DNA of 64,000 bases from NCBI GenBank assembly GCA_050944415.1, contig JBMNRA010000002.1:30483-94482 (forward strand). Direction: 5' to 3'. The notes beneath the pieces are model-generated. The model was not told where the DNA came from and ran no database searches. It worked only from the letters and a program-made list of their open reading frames with translations. Positions 8,381 to 17,821 of this stretch are shown in pieces. Position 1 is the stretch's first letter. Every line of letters starts with the position of its first letter. Both the position numbers and the translations under genes were made by a program. This stretch comes from Ruminococcus_G sp050944415 (lineage in GTDB: Bacteria; Bacillota; Clostridia; Lachnospirales; Lachnospiraceae).

Positions 8381-9139
8381 ATGTTGGAAAAAACAAATTT
8401 ATGTTGTTTCAGTCCTACCGGAGGCACGAAGCATATGGGAGAGATTTTTTGCCGGGATATATCGCGGGAAGTTGTTGTCACAGACCTGATGAAGAAAGAA
8501 GAACCTGTTCAGCCGGACAGTGATCTTACTGTGCTTGCGGCGCCGGTATTCGGAGGAAGAATTCCTTCCACCGCGTCAGAACGGATCGGAAAACTGAAAG
8601 GCGAGGGGAAAAAAGCAGTGACACTGGTGGTTTACGGCGTGAGAGCCTACGAGGATGCACTGCTGGAGCTGAACCAGCTGGCAGAAAAGCAGGGATTTCA
8701 GGTGATTGCTTCCGCAGCTCTGGTAACCCGTCATTCTATCGTACCGGAGGTGGGAGCGGACCGCCCGGATCAGGAGGATCTTAAGCAGATCCAGGATTTT
8801 GCAAAGCAGGTGGAAGAAAAAATTTCCGGCGGCATATACGACAAAGTTTCGGTGCCGGGAAATTATCCTTATAAAGCGCCTATGCAGGTGGCGGCAGCGC
8901 CTATTTCTCTGGAGGGCTGTGTACAGTGCAAAAGCTGTGTCAACGTCTGTCCTACGGGCGCGGTGACTCTTGCGGATCAGCAGATTGTGACGGATCTGGG
9001 AAAATGTATTCTCTGCATGGCCTGTACGGCAGTCTGTCCGAAAAAAGTACGGGTTCTTCCGGCGCCTATGCAGGAGGGAATGAATGCCAAACTGGGACCA
9101 TTGAAAGAAGTTCACAGAGAAAATGAATTTTTTATTTAA
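8381..9139 (+). CDS. EFR1-family ferredoxin/flavodoxin-like protein
   Basis: A 252-residue cytoplasmic electron carrier. The N-terminal ~160 residues are flavodoxin-like, opening with the phosphate-binding loop FSPTGGTKHM. The C-terminal part has two ferredoxin motifs, CVQCKSCVNVCP and CILCMACTAVCP, for two [4Fe-4S] clusters. This arrangement is the EFR1 family common in anaerobic Firmicutes; it is thought to move electrons between FMN and low-potential clusters. The ATG at 8381 follows AGGGAGG at good spacing. The next gene starts 9 bases after the stop. A specific partner is not evident. Confidence 0.85.
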   Translation: MLEKTNLCCFSPTGGTKHMGEIFCRDISREVVVTDLMKKEEPVQPDSDLTVLAAPVFGGRIPSTASERIGKLKGEGKKAVTLVVYGVRAYEDALLELNQLAEKQGFQVIASAALVTRHSIVPEVGADRPDQEDLKQIQDFAKQVEEKISGGIYDKVSVPGNYPYKAPMQVAAAPISLEGCVQCKSCVNVCPTGAVTLADQQIVTDLGKCILCMACTAVCPKKVRVLPAPMQEGMNAKLGPLKEVHRENEFFI

Positions 9140-9148
9140 TGTGGAGGA

Positions 9149-9715
9149 ATGATGACAGAAAAGGAAAAAAGAGACGCGGGTATGATTTACGATGCCAATT
9201 ATGATGAAGAACTGCAGAAGGAAATGCAGGAATGCCAGGATCAGTGCTTTTTATATAACCAGATCCTGCCTTCCAGAACCGGAGAGCGGGAGGAACAGAT
9301 GAAGAAGATTCTGGGAAAAGTAAAGGGATCTTTTGAGATCCGCCCTCCCTTCTGGTGTGATTACGGCTATAACATTGAAATCGGAGAGAGGTTTTTTGCC
9401 AGTCACAACTGCGTGATTCTGGACGGAGCCAGGGTGACTTTTGGCGACGATGTGTTTATCGCTCCCGACTGCGGGTTTTATACGGCGGGTCATCCCGTTG
9501 ACAGCGAACGCAGAAACAAAGGACTGGAATATGCCCGCCCCATCACGGTGGGAGACAGCGTATGGTTCGGAGCCGGCGTGAGAGTAATGCCCGGGGTAAC
9601 CATCGGAAGCGATGTGGTGATTGGCGCAGGCAGCGTGGTAACCAGAGATATCCCCGATCATGTGGTTGCAGCGGGAAATCCCTGCCGGGTGATCCGGAAT
9701 ATTGAGGAAGCGTAA
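9149..9715 (+). CDS. Maltose/galactoside O-acetyltransferase family protein
   Basis: A 188-residue left-handed beta-helix acetyltransferase. The N-terminal MaaT domain motif (MIYDANYDEELQKEM) is followed by hexapeptide repeats such as VFIAPDCGFYTAGHP and VWFGAGVRVMPGVTIGSDVV, with the catalytic His in YTAGHPVD. It would transfer acetyl from acetyl-CoA to a sugar. Two ATGs are adjacent (9149, 9152) after GGAGG; either may be used. A second member of the family is at 23417. Confidence 0.9.
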   Translation: MMTEKEKRDAGMIYDANYDEELQKEMQECQDQCFLYNQILPSRTGEREEQMKKILGKVKGSFEIRPPFWCDYGYNIEIGERFFASHNCVILDGARVTFGDDVFIAPDCGFYTAGHPVDSERRNKGLEYARPITVGDSVWFGAGVRVMPGVTIGSDVVIGAGSVVTRDIPDHVVAAGNPCRVIRNIEEA

Positions 9716-9726
9716 AAGGAGAGATT

Positions 9727-10398
9727 ATGTATACTGTTGCAGTGATCGATGATGATGTTTACGTGGGGGATATGCTGGAAAGGGTATTGAAAAAAGAAGG
9801 GTATGAAGTTCTGCGTGCCTATTCCGGCACGGAAGCGCTGATGCTGCTTTCCAGGATAAAACCGGATCTTGTTCTGTTGGATCTTATGCTTCCGGGATGT
9901 TCCGGGGAAGAGGTACTTCCCGGTATATCAGATATTCCGGTCATTGTGATCAGCGCCCGGTCGGAAATTTCCGACCGGGTGGAGATGCTTCTGAAGGGGG
10001 CGGATGACTACCTGACCAAACCTTTTGATACGAAAGAACTTCTCGCCCGGATCACGGTACAGCTCAGGAAGAAGGAACACCTTGCCAGGAGGAAGCATTA
10101 TGTGTTTCAGGAACTGGAAGTGGATGATGATCTTCATGAGGTGAAGGTGGACGGCTGCAGCGTGAGACTGACCAGAACGGAATACGCGATTTTGAAGCTC
10201 CTGATTCAGAATCCCCGGCAGGTCATTACGAAATCTGTAATGCTGGAGCGGATCAGCCAGGACACACCGGACTGTGTGGAAAGTTCTCTGAAAGTACATG
10301 TCAGCAATCTGCGCAGAAAGCTGCGGGAAATCAAAGGAAGGGATTATATTGAGTCTGTCTGGGGGATCGGATTTAAATTAAGAGAGGAGACATGTTAA
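9727..10398 (+). CDS. OmpR/PhoB-family response regulator
   Basis: A 223-residue regulator: receiver domain with acidic pocket (VIDDD), phospho-acceptor Asp in LVLLDLMLPG and conserved Lys in DYLTKPFD, then a winged-helix DNA-binding domain (LTRTEYAILKLLIQNPRQVI and VHVSNLRRKLREI). It opens a set of four genes, RR-ABC ATPase-ABC permease-histidine kinase, typical of peptide-antibiotic sensing and detoxification modules. It likely activates the ABC genes that follow. Spacing from the acetyltransferase is 11 bases. Confidence 0.92.
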   Translation: MYTVAVIDDDVYVGDMLERVLKKEGYEVLRAYSGTEALMLLSRIKPDLVLLDLMLPGCSGEEVLPGISDIPVIVISARSEISDRVEMLLKGADDYLTKPFDTKELLARITVQLRKKEHLARRKHYVFQELEVDDDLHEVKVDGCSVRLTRTEYAILKLLIQNPRQVITKSVMLERISQDTPDCVESSLKVHVSNLRRKLREIKGRDYIESVWGIGFKLREETC

Positions 10399-10479
10399 CT
10401 GTTTCTTTACGTTTTTCTTTACCGGTTTCTGTATGAAGAAGGCGTATGATACCGGTATCAAACGTAAGGAGGTCATTAC

Positions 10480-11394
10480 ATGGAATACGTGTTAAAAACG
10501 GAAGGCCTTTCCAAACAATACGGCTATTTCAAAGCACTGGATCATTTGTCTATGCAGGTTCCCAAAGGGGCTATTTACGGTCTGGTGGGAAAAAACGGCG
10601 CGGGGAAAACCACGCTGATCCGGTTGATCTGCGGTCTGCAGAAACCTTCAAAAGGCACCTACACTCTCTATGGTCAGCAGTACGATGAGCTGGGAATTTC
10701 CCGGATGCGCAGAAGAATGGGGGCAGTGGTGGAGACACCCTCCATTTATCAGGATATGACAGCCAGGGACAATCTCCGGCAGCAGTATATGATTCTGGGA
10801 CGCCCTTCCTGCGAGGGGATAAATGAGCTTCTGGAACTGGTGGGCCTTTCTGATATCGGAAAGAAAAAGGTGAAAAATTTTTCACTGGGTATGCGTCAGC
10901 GGCTGGGAATTGCAGTAGCTCTGGCCGGAAGTCCGGACTTTCTGGTACTTGACGAACCGGTCAACGGACTGGATCCGGAAGGCATTATAGAAATCAGAGA
11001 GCTGATTTTAAAACTGAACCGGGAAAGGCAGATCACAGTATTGATTTCCAGTCATATTCTGGATGAATTGTCCAGGCTGGCCACCTGCTACGGATTTATC
11101 GATCAGGGAAGAATGGTAAAAGAGATCAGCGCCGGAGAGCTGGAGGAGCTTTGCCGGAAATGTATCCGGGTGGAGGTATCTGATACGGGAAGTCTTGCAA
11201 AAGTGCTGGAGCAAATGGGGCTCGCATACACCATTTTGTCAGAGACAGAAGGAGAAATCTATGGGAAGGTCAGCGTGACAAAGCTGGCGCTGGCCTGCAG
11301 CCAGGAAAACTGTGAAATCTTTTCTATGGCGGAACGGGATGAAAGTCTGGAAAGCTACTATATCCGTCTGATCGGAGGTGGTTCTCATGAGTAA
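10480..11394 (+). CDS. ABC transporter ATP-binding protein (bacitracin/lantibiotic-immunity type)
   Basis: A 304-residue ATPase with Walker A GLVGKNGAGKTTLIRLI, Q-loop VVETPSIYQDM, signature FSLGMRQRLGIA and Walker B FLVLDEPVNGLDP. The C-terminal ~80 residues are the extension usual in BcrA-like ATPases. It pairs with the permease whose ATG overlaps its stop. An 81-base gap with no terminator separates it from the response regulator, and AAGGAGG precedes the ATG. A role in immunity to a cell-envelope peptide is inferred from gene order. Confidence 0.9.
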   Translation: MEYVLKTEGLSKQYGYFKALDHLSMQVPKGAIYGLVGKNGAGKTTLIRLICGLQKPSKGTYTLYGQQYDELGISRMRRRMGAVVETPSIYQDMTARDNLRQQYMILGRPSCEGINELLELVGLSDIGKKKVKNFSLGMRQRLGIAVALAGSPDFLVLDEPVNGLDPEGIIEIRELILKLNRERQITVLISSHILDELSRLATCYGFIDQGRMVKEISAGELEELCRKCIRVEVSDTGSLAKVLEQMGLAYTILSETEGEIYGKVSVTKLALACSQENCEIFSMAERDESLESYYIRLIGGGSHE

Positions 11395-12214
11395 ACTGTT
11401 AAGAGCGAATCTGCTGCGGCTGTGGAAAAGCAAGGTGTTCTGGGGATGCATACTGATCCTGGCAGGATATGAACTGTTGACTGAGTTCACCACTTACCGG
11501 GGCATGGTCAAGTACAATGTGGAGATAACACTGGATCAGATGGTACTGAATTATCTTGCGATGGCGGGAATCGCTCTGTCGGTTTTTATCAGTCTCTTTC
11601 TGGGCACTGAGTATCACGACGGCACGATCCGCAATAAGATTATCGTGGGAAATTCCCGGACAGAAGTATATCTGGCCGGCTTTATCACCAGTATGCTGGG
11701 AAGCATTCTGACTTTCCTTTTGGCTTTGCTGCCTGGTATTCTGGCGGGTCTGCCTCTCTTCGGAAGAATTCAGAGTTCTCCGGAAGATTTTCTGCTGGCG
11801 GTTGCCGGAGGAGCGCTCCTTTGTATATCTTATGCGTCCATGTTTAATCTGGCCGGTTTCCTGATTACCAGCAAAGCGCACGGCGCTGTGGTGTGTATCC
11901 TGGCATCCTTTGCACTGCTGTTTGCGGCTGTTTATCTGGGAAACTCCCTCAGCCAGCCGGAAATGATCGAACAGCTGAAGATGGCGGCGGACGGCAGCCA
12001 GATAAGGGAACTGGTGAATAATCCCAATTATGTGGAAGGTACCAAACGGATCGTATATCAGTTTCTGATGGACTGGCTGCCCAGCGGCCAAAGCTTTCAG
12101 ATCGGTTCTATGGAGGTACTTTACCCCTGGAGAATTCTGGCTTATTCTGCGGTCAACAGTGGGTTGTTTGGAATTTTCGGGTATGTTCTCTTTAACAGAA
12201 AGGATATGAAGTAG
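11387..12214 (+). CDS. ABC-2 type permease of the peptide-resistance transporter
   Basis: A 275-residue membrane protein with about six hydrophobic segments (for example MAGIALSVFISLFLGTEYHD and ILTFLLALLPGILAGLPLF). The GTEYHDGTIRNKI stretch after the second segment is typical of the BcrB/ABC-2 family. The ATG at 11387 overlaps the end of the ATPase gene (ATGAGTAA), so the two are translationally coupled. A GTG at 11378 in the same frame is less likely. Confidence 0.88.
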   Translation: MSKLLRANLLRLWKSKVFWGCILILAGYELLTEFTTYRGMVKYNVEITLDQMVLNYLAMAGIALSVFISLFLGTEYHDGTIRNKIIVGNSRTEVYLAGFITSMLGSILTFLLALLPGILAGLPLFGRIQSSPEDFLLAVAGGALLCISYASMFNLAGFLITSKAHGAVVCILASFALLFAAVYLGNSLSQPEMIEQLKMAADGSQIRELVNNPNYVEGTKRIVYQFLMDWLPSGQSFQIGSMEVLYPWRILAYSAVNSGLFGIFGYVLFNRKDMK

Positions 12215-12218
12215 AAAA

Positions 12219-13106
12219 GTGATATTGGGAGTTATCTGCACTTTGCTGGCTGTGATTGTGGCGATACTGCTTCTGAAAATAAGATCTCTGCACCGGGCGG
12301 CAGAAGAAATCACAGCGCAGGCAAAAGAGCGCATGACCGGGGAAACCAATGTGGGAATTGATATTTCCATATCAGACAGAGCCATGCGGCGTCTGGCTGC
12401 CATCCTGGACCGTCAGCTGAAAATTATGCGGGAAAAGCAGATGCGGTATACCCGGGGAGACCGGGAACTGAAAGATGCAGTGGCCAACATTTCCCACGAT
12501 CTGCGGACACCCCTGACGGCCATCCGGGGTTATCTGGACCTGCTGAAGGAGGAAGAGGTTTCCGGCGAGGTAAGGGAATATCTGGATATTATAGAAGACC
12601 GAACGGAAAGAATGCGGGAACTGACGGAGGAATTCTTTCGTTATTCTGTCCTCCGCTCTGTCAGTCTGCCGAAGGTGCAGGAGAAAATTTCTCTGAACCG
12701 TCTGTTGGAAGAAGCTGCGGCTGCCTATTACGGAGCTTTTACGGAAGCGGGAATCGTTCCGGAGATCCGGATGCCGGACTGTCAGGTAGTGCGCACGCTG
12801 AACCGGCAGACGGTGATGCGGATATTGGAAAATATCATCAGCAACGGGATAAAATACAGTGAAGGCGATTTCCAGATGATTCTGCGGGAGGATGGAAAAC
12901 TGTATTTTAAAAACAAGACGGCCCGCCTGGACAAAGTGCAGGCAGGTCATCTTTTTGAACGGTTTTATACAGTGGAAGATGCCAGAAAGAGTACCGGCCT
13001 GGGCCTGTCCATTGCAAAAACACTGACGGAGGCTGTAGGCGGACGTATACAGGCGGAATATGAGGCTGGTGTGCTGAGTATTCTGGTTGAATTCCCCGCT
13101 TTATGA
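12219..13106 (+). CDS. Sensor histidine kinase of the RR-ABC-HK module
   Basis: A 295-residue kinase starting at GTG 12219, four bases after the permease stop. One membrane helix at residues 2-21 is followed directly by a short linker, a DHp domain with the phospho-acceptor His in NISHDLRTPLTAIRGY, and a catalytic domain with N-box ENIISNGIKYSEG and G-box STGLGLSIAKTL. There is no extracellular sensor domain, so sensing probably depends on the membrane or the ABC transporter, as in intramembrane-sensing kinases. Its partner is the response regulator at 9727. Confidence 0.9.
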   Translation: MILGVICTLLAVIVAILLLKIRSLHRAAEEITAQAKERMTGETNVGIDISISDRAMRRLAAILDRQLKIMREKQMRYTRGDRELKDAVANISHDLRTPLTAIRGYLDLLKEEEVSGEVREYLDIIEDRTERMRELTEEFFRYSVLRSVSLPKVQEKISLNRLLEEAAAAYYGAFTEAGIVPEIRMPDCQVVRTLNRQTVMRILENIISNGIKYSEGDFQMILREDGKLYFKNKTARLDKVQAGHLFERFYTVEDARKSTGLGLSIAKTLTEAVGGRIQAEYEAGVLSILVEFPAL

Positions 13107-13936
13107 GCTTTGGACGGTTACCTCTCCCGCTTTTATGGAAAGATAGTCTGAACTGGCGCTTAAAAGATAAAGAAAATATTTACCGTCTTCCTCTGCCGTC
13201 AGAGTGTAAGTTCCGGTCATCATATCAAAGTGATCGCCCGGATACAGGGTTCCGTCTTTGATGTATCCAACGATCAGAAGCTGGTTGGAGACGGTTTCAG
13301 AGGGATATTTTTCAAAAGAGCAGGTAATGGAATCACCTTTGGAAAGCATCCAGCTGTCTCCATTTTCTTTCGTCAGGACGGCCACGGAAGCATTCGTAAG
13401 AATGACACCGGGAATGTCCCATGCACTTTTGGCTGTTTCCAAAGGAATTTCCACAACAGAGGAAGGAATGAAGGAGGAATCCTGGATATCTTCAATGATC
13501 CGGTTTTCAGGAATACCTTCCGCTTTTCTCTGCAATTCTTCCATATCAATGATTTCTCCCTGTTTGTTGCGGTAAGCGCCGTCTTTATAGATCAGGATGC
13601 CATCTCCTGGATCCTGTACTTCTGTACCGATCAGCGGTGAATTTTCTTCTGTGATCAGAGAAGAATGAAAAAGATATCCGGCCGCTGCAGCGCCGACCGC
13701 TATAGAAAATACGGCTACTTCACCGTTTTTAAGTGTAGTGCCAGGCCACGTATATCGAGTGTCTGAAGAGGGAATCTCACCTTTATCAACTATATTCTGC
13801 ATGGTTTCATCAGAATAAACAGTATATTCCCAAGTAATAGATTTGGATAGATCTTGGGAATCTGCATATACGCTGGAGATCAGAGATAAAGATAAGATAA
13901 GATAATTCCCACTATAAAACATGTGATTTTTTTCAT
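13101..13936 (-). CDS. Secreted protein of unknown function; signal peptide out of frame at a 5-bp repeat
   Basis: The body of the protein (from ADSQDLSKSITWEY onward, about 255 residues) has no domain I recognise; it is acidic and has the look of an exported protein. Its frame is open upstream to 14027 but has no good start there. The natural start is ATG 13936, 13-14 bases after AAAGGA, giving MKKITCFIVG, a classic signal-peptide start; that frame stops at a TGA 55 bases on, just after three TTATC units. Removing one 5-base unit joins the two frames into a complete signal peptide ending SSVYA|D. As written, the protein would not be exported. The stop overlaps the kinase end (converging genes). 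Confidence 0.65.
13885..13905 (-). repeat. Pentanucleotide tandem repeat inside a signal-peptide coding region
   Basis: On the plus strand three exact GATAA units (13891-13905) follow a GATAAA (13885-13890); on the coding strand this is (TTATC)3 then TTTATC. A change of one unit shifts the frame between the start codon and the body of the secreted protein at 13101-13936. Confidence 0.8.
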
Positions 13937-14059
13937 GGTAATTAGCTTCATCCTTTCTATTCCAGATTTCCCTTTCAATAATATATACGTATGAAACGAT
14001 TGCAGGGTTGCAAAATATGGAAAACAAAAAGAATTAATTTATAGATTTTTGAAATGCGA

Positions 14060-14118
14060 GAAAAATGGTGCCGGAACAGAGTTTCAGCACCACTTGTATT
14101 ATATCGGCTGAAGCCGAT
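14060..14118 (-). terminator. Hairpins and terminator after the second ABC exporter pair
   Basis: Reading the minus strand from the ABC stop: hairpin ATCGGCT/AGCCGAT (14118-14103), then GGTGC...GCACC (14091-14067) extended by GAAAC/GTTCC-type pairs and followed by ATTTTTCT. The second is a plausible terminator for the 17733-14136 operon. Confidence 0.6.
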
Positions 14119-14135
14119 AATGAGTTTTAAATTTT

Positions 14136-15983
14136 TTATGACAGCTCCGTCATGCCGTGATAAAGCTGATAGTATACTCCTTTCTGAGCCAGAAGTTCTT
14201 CGTGATCGCCGCGTTCGATGATGCGGCCGTGATCCAGAACCATGATGGCGTTGGAATTTCGTACCGTGGAGAGCCGGTGGGCAATGACAAAGACCGTCCG
14301 ACCTTCCATAAGACGGTCCATGCCTTTTTCGATGAGCCGTTCCGTCCGGGTGTCAATGCTGCTGGTGGCTTCATCCAGAATCAGAACCGGTGGATCGGCC
14401 ACGGCTGCCCTGGCGATGGCCAGAAGCTGGCGCTGCCCCTGGGAGAGTCCCTGACCATCTCCGGTGATCCGGGTATCGTAGCCCTTTGGCATTCTGCGGA
14501 TGAAGGAATCCGCATTGGCTAAAATGGCGGCTTTCCTGACTTCATCATCTGTGGCGTCCAGTTTTCCGAAACGGATGTTGTCGGCGATGGTTCCGGTAAA
14601 AAGGTGGGTATCCTGCAGAACAATGCCCAGGGAGCGGCGCAGAGAATCTTTTCGGATATCCCGGACGTCGATTCCGTCATAGGTGATGGATCCGCCGTCA
14701 ATATCGTAAAAGCGGTTGATCAGATTGATAATAGTGGTTTTCCCGGCTCCGGTGGAACCCACAAAGGCAATCTTCTGGCCCGGTTTCGCGTAGAGGCTGA
14801 TCCGGTCCAGAATTGTTTTATCTTTCTCATAGCCAAAGACCACATCGTGAAACCGCACATCTCCTCTAAGGGGCGTCAGAATATGGGTGCGTGTATCTTC
14901 CCAGGCCCAGTGTCCGGTACGCACCTGGCTTTTTTTTATATTTCCCTGTTCGTCCGTTGTAACGTCCGTGAGGATAACATATCCGTCATCTGTTTCCGGT
15001 TTTTCTTCCATGGTATCAAAGATCCGCTCGGCGCCGGCCAGAGCAGCCAGCATCATATTGGACTGCTGAGTGAACTGATTAACCGGCATGGCAGCCTGGC
15101 GGACAAAAATCAGATAGCTGGCGAGACTGCCGATATCAAGACTTCCGTAAATGGCCATCAGGGCGCCGACGACAGAAACAACGGCATAATTGATATAGGA
15201 AATGCTTACTACCATAGGAATCATAGTGCTGGCGTAGGCTGCAGCCTTTGTACCGGCTTCCTGAAGCAGATGATTTTTTCCGCGGAAAACTTTCATGCTC
15301 TCTTCTTCGTGGTTGAAGACTTTTACCACTTTCTGTCCCCTTGTCATTTCTTCTATATATCCGTTCAGTTCTCCCAGGTACTGCTGCTGGCGGTTAAAGT
15401 AGTAGGTGCTCTTCTTTCCGCTGTAACGGATATAGAGAAACATGGCAATATACCCCAGGATAACGATAAGACTCAGCTGCCAGCTGAGAATAAAAAGAAG
15501 AATCAGAGTTCCAGCCACCTGGATAAAACTCTGGATGATCATGGCAAAGCTGTTGTTGAGAGCATCGGAAATCGTGTCCACATCATTGGTGAAACGGCTC
15601 ATGGTATCTCCGTCCGGATGCTGGTCGAAGTATTTCAGAGGAAGCTTTTCCACGGTATGAAACAGATCACGGCGGATATCGTAAATAATTTTCTGAGCTG
15701 CTTTTACCATAGTCTGCGTATAGCCCCAGGCGGACAGTGCGCCTGACAGGTAAATGGCGGCGGTAATCACTACCCCGAAGACGAGGCCCTGAATATCGCC
15801 GGGGACAATGTAACGGTTGACCAGAGGCTTGACCATGTAAGTTCCGAGAAGATTGGCCAGTGCGCTGATGGTAACCAGAATGGCCACCACAGCCAGCAGA
15901 AACTTATGCATGCCCATGTAGGCCAGCAGTTTCGCAAAAGTCCGTTTCAGATTTTTTGGTCGTTTTCTGTCCAGTGCCGGCAT
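14136..15983 (-). CDS. ABC exporter, fused permease-ATPase (catalytic half, second pair)
   Basis: A 615-residue half-exporter: six membrane segments, then Walker A GSTGAGKTTIINLI, signature LSQGQRQLLAIA and Walker B PVLILDEATSSID with the catalytic Glu. Its partner (15985-17733) starts upstream and has a degenerate ATPase site, so the two form a heterodimer. ATG 15983 follows AAGGAGG, which lies at the very end of the upstream gene. The insertion DVTTDEQGNIKKSQVRTG between the membrane and ATPase domains is typical of this subfamily. The substrate is not known. Confidence 0.92.
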   Translation of the reverse strand: MPALDRKRPKNLKRTFAKLLAYMGMHKFLLAVVAILVTISALANLLGTYMVKPLVNRYIVPGDIQGLVFGVVITAAIYLSGALSAWGYTQTMVKAAQKIIYDIRRDLFHTVEKLPLKYFDQHPDGDTMSRFTNDVDTISDALNNSFAMIIQSFIQVAGTLILLFILSWQLSLIVILGYIAMFLYIRYSGKKSTYYFNRQQQYLGELNGYIEEMTRGQKVVKVFNHEEESMKVFRGKNHLLQEAGTKAAAYASTMIPMVVSISYINYAVVSVVGALMAIYGSLDIGSLASYLIFVRQAAMPVNQFTQQSNMMLAALAGAERIFDTMEEKPETDDGYVILTDVTTDEQGNIKKSQVRTGHWAWEDTRTHILTPLRGDVRFHDVVFGYEKDKTILDRISLYAKPGQKIAFVGSTGAGKTTIINLINRFYDIDGGSITYDGIDVRDIRKDSLRRSLGIVLQDTHLFTGTIADNIRFGKLDATDDEVRKAAILANADSFIRRMPKGYDTRITGDGQGLSQGQRQLLAIARAAVADPPVLILDEATSSIDTRTERLIEKGMDRLMEGRTVFVIAHRLSTVRNSNAIMVLDHGRIIERGDHEELLAQKGVYYQLYHGMTELS

Positions 15984-15984
15984 C

Positions 15985-17733
15985 TTACATACCTCCTTCC
16001 TGTATGCCTTTTACCTGGGATTCATAAATTTCCCGGTAGATGGGACTGGAAGCGAGAAGACTCTCATGAGTGCCCACTGCGTGAATCTTCCCGTCATCCA
16101 GGATAACAATTTTGTCTGCCTGCATGACAGAGGTGATCCGCTGGGCGATTATCAGCTTTGTCATTGACGGAATGCGGGCGAGAGCTTTTCTTATCTTAGT
16201 CTCCGTAGCGGTATCCACTGCGCTGGTGGAATCGTCAAAGATCAGAATCTTCGGATGTTTCAGAAGGGTGCGGGCGATACAGAGCCGCTGTCTCTGGCCG
16301 CCGGAAAGATTGACGCCTCCCTGATCCAGAAGAGTATCCAGGCCTTCCGGAAAAGTGGATATGAATTCATCGGCACAGGAGATGCGGCAGGCTTCCATCA
16401 GTTCTTCATCTGTGGCGGATTTGCTGCCCCATTGCAGATTTTCACGAATTGTACCGGAAAACAGCACGTTTTTCTGAAGAACGATTCCCACTGCATCCCG
16501 CAGCGCAGTCAGGCTGTAGGAGCGGACGTCCTCTCCACCGACTGAAACAGAACCGCGGGTCACATCGTACAGACGGGGAATCAGCTGTACCAGTGTGCTT
16601 TTGGAAGAACCGGTGCCGCCTATGATTCCCACAGTTTCTCCGGCGCCGATGTGCAGACTGATGTCAGAGAGTGTGCAGGCATCTGCATGTTCCTTATATT
16701 TGAAAAACACGTGATTGAAATCAATCCTTCCGTCCGGTATTTCGGTGAGCGGATGTTCAGGGTCTGCCAGTGAGCTCTTTTCGTCAAATACCTGGTTGAT
16801 TCTGGCAGCGCTGGCCAGAGAACGGGTGAGCATGAGAAAAACGTTGGAGATCATCATAAGAGAATTGATGATCTGCAGTACATAGCTTAAAAACCCGGTT
16901 AATTCTCCCACCTGAAGGTTTCCTGTCTGGATCAGGCCGCCGCCGAACCAGAGGATCAGCACAATGGCCGTGTACATGGTAAGCTGGAAAGCGGGCAGAT
17001 TCAGAACCGCAAAATGGAAAGTGGTGCGGCTGGTATCCGCCAGATCCCGGTTGGCTCCGTCAAAAACATTTTCTTCGTAATCCTCCCGTACAAAGGCTTT
17101 GACGGCACGGATTGCCGTCAGATTTTCCTGTATCACGGCGTTGACTTTGTCCATACAGACCTGCAGTCTGCCATACAAAGGCGCTACTTTGCGTACGATA
17201 AAGAAAAGAATGCAGGCAAGAACGGGAATGCAGACCACAAACACAAGTGCCAGGCGGGCGTTCATCCAGAAAGCCAGGAAAAGGCCGATGATTAACGCCA
17301 CCGGTCCTCTTACCATGGGACGGATGCCGTTGGTAATGGCATTCTGCATAACCGTGATATCGGTAGTCATGCGGGTGATGAGAGAAGAGATTTCAAAATG
17401 ATCCAGGTTGGCAAAAGAATAGGTCTGGATCCGGTTAAATTCCGCTTCCCTCACGCTGGCGCCGAAGCCCAGGGCTGCCCGGGCGGCATATCTGGCGTAT
17501 AGAAGGCCGGTAATTAAGGATAAAAGAGCACAGACCGCCATCTCTATCCCTTTTACGAAAATGAGGTGGATATCACGGTTCTGAACGCCTACATCGATTA
17601 TATCCGCCATGATAAGCGGTATGGACAGCTCGAAAGCTGTTTCGGCAATGATCAAGATGATGCTGAGAAAGAATTCTTTTTTAAAGGCTCCCAGATGTGT
17701 AAAAATACGTTTTAAATCCTGCAGGATAAACAT
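15985..17733 (-). CDS. ABC exporter, fused permease-ATPase (degenerate-site half)
   Basis: A 582-residue half-exporter with six membrane segments and an ATPase domain. Walker A reads GGTGSSKSTLVQLI (Ser where Gly is usual) and Walker B ILIFDDSTSAVD (Asp instead of the catalytic Glu), both marks of the non-catalytic site of heterodimeric exporters. Signature LSGGQRQRLCIA is intact. It is first in its two-gene operon and is preceded by a strong promoter and a large hairpin (17752-17817), so expression is likely controlled there; no MarR gene adjoins it, unlike the pair at 4237-7783. Confidence 0.92.
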   Translation of the reverse strand: MFILQDLKRIFTHLGAFKKEFFLSIILIIAETAFELSIPLIMADIIDVGVQNRDIHLIFVKGIEMAVCALLSLITGLLYARYAARAALGFGASVREAEFNRIQTYSFANLDHFEISSLITRMTTDITVMQNAITNGIRPMVRGPVALIIGLFLAFWMNARLALVFVVCIPVLACILFFIVRKVAPLYGRLQVCMDKVNAVIQENLTAIRAVKAFVREDYEENVFDGANRDLADTSRTTFHFAVLNLPAFQLTMYTAIVLILWFGGGLIQTGNLQVGELTGFLSYVLQIINSLMMISNVFLMLTRSLASAARINQVFDEKSSLADPEHPLTEIPDGRIDFNHVFFKYKEHADACTLSDISLHIGAGETVGIIGGTGSSKSTLVQLIPRLYDVTRGSVSVGGEDVRSYSLTALRDAVGIVLQKNVLFSGTIRENLQWGSKSATDEELMEACRISCADEFISTFPEGLDTLLDQGGVNLSGGQRQRLCIARTLLKHPKILIFDDSTSAVDTATETKIRKALARIPSMTKLIIAQRITSVMQADKIVILDDGKIHAVGTHESLLASSPIYREIYESQVKGIQEGGM

Positions 17734-17751
17734 CCCCTTTTTCTATAATAT

Positions 17752-17817
17752 GGTATCAGTTCAGCCCGCGCCATTCGCAAAACCGTACTTCGTGTTTGCC
17801 ATGGCTGAACTGATACC
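17752..17817 (-). promoter_or_regulatory. Large inverted repeat in the 5' leader of the ABC operon
   Basis: Perfect 15-bp arms, GGTATCAGTTCAGCC (17752-17766) and its complement (17803-17817), separated by 36 bases. A nested GCAAA/TTTGC pair (17777-17798 region) could extend it. It begins about where transcription should start on the minus strand and has no T-tract, so it is an operator or a structured leader rather than a terminator. Confidence 0.7.
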
Positions 17818-17821
17818 TAAT

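Noticed and set aside
17752..17817. Rho-independent terminator
   Set aside because: The loop is 36 bases and there is no T-tract on either strand at the right place.
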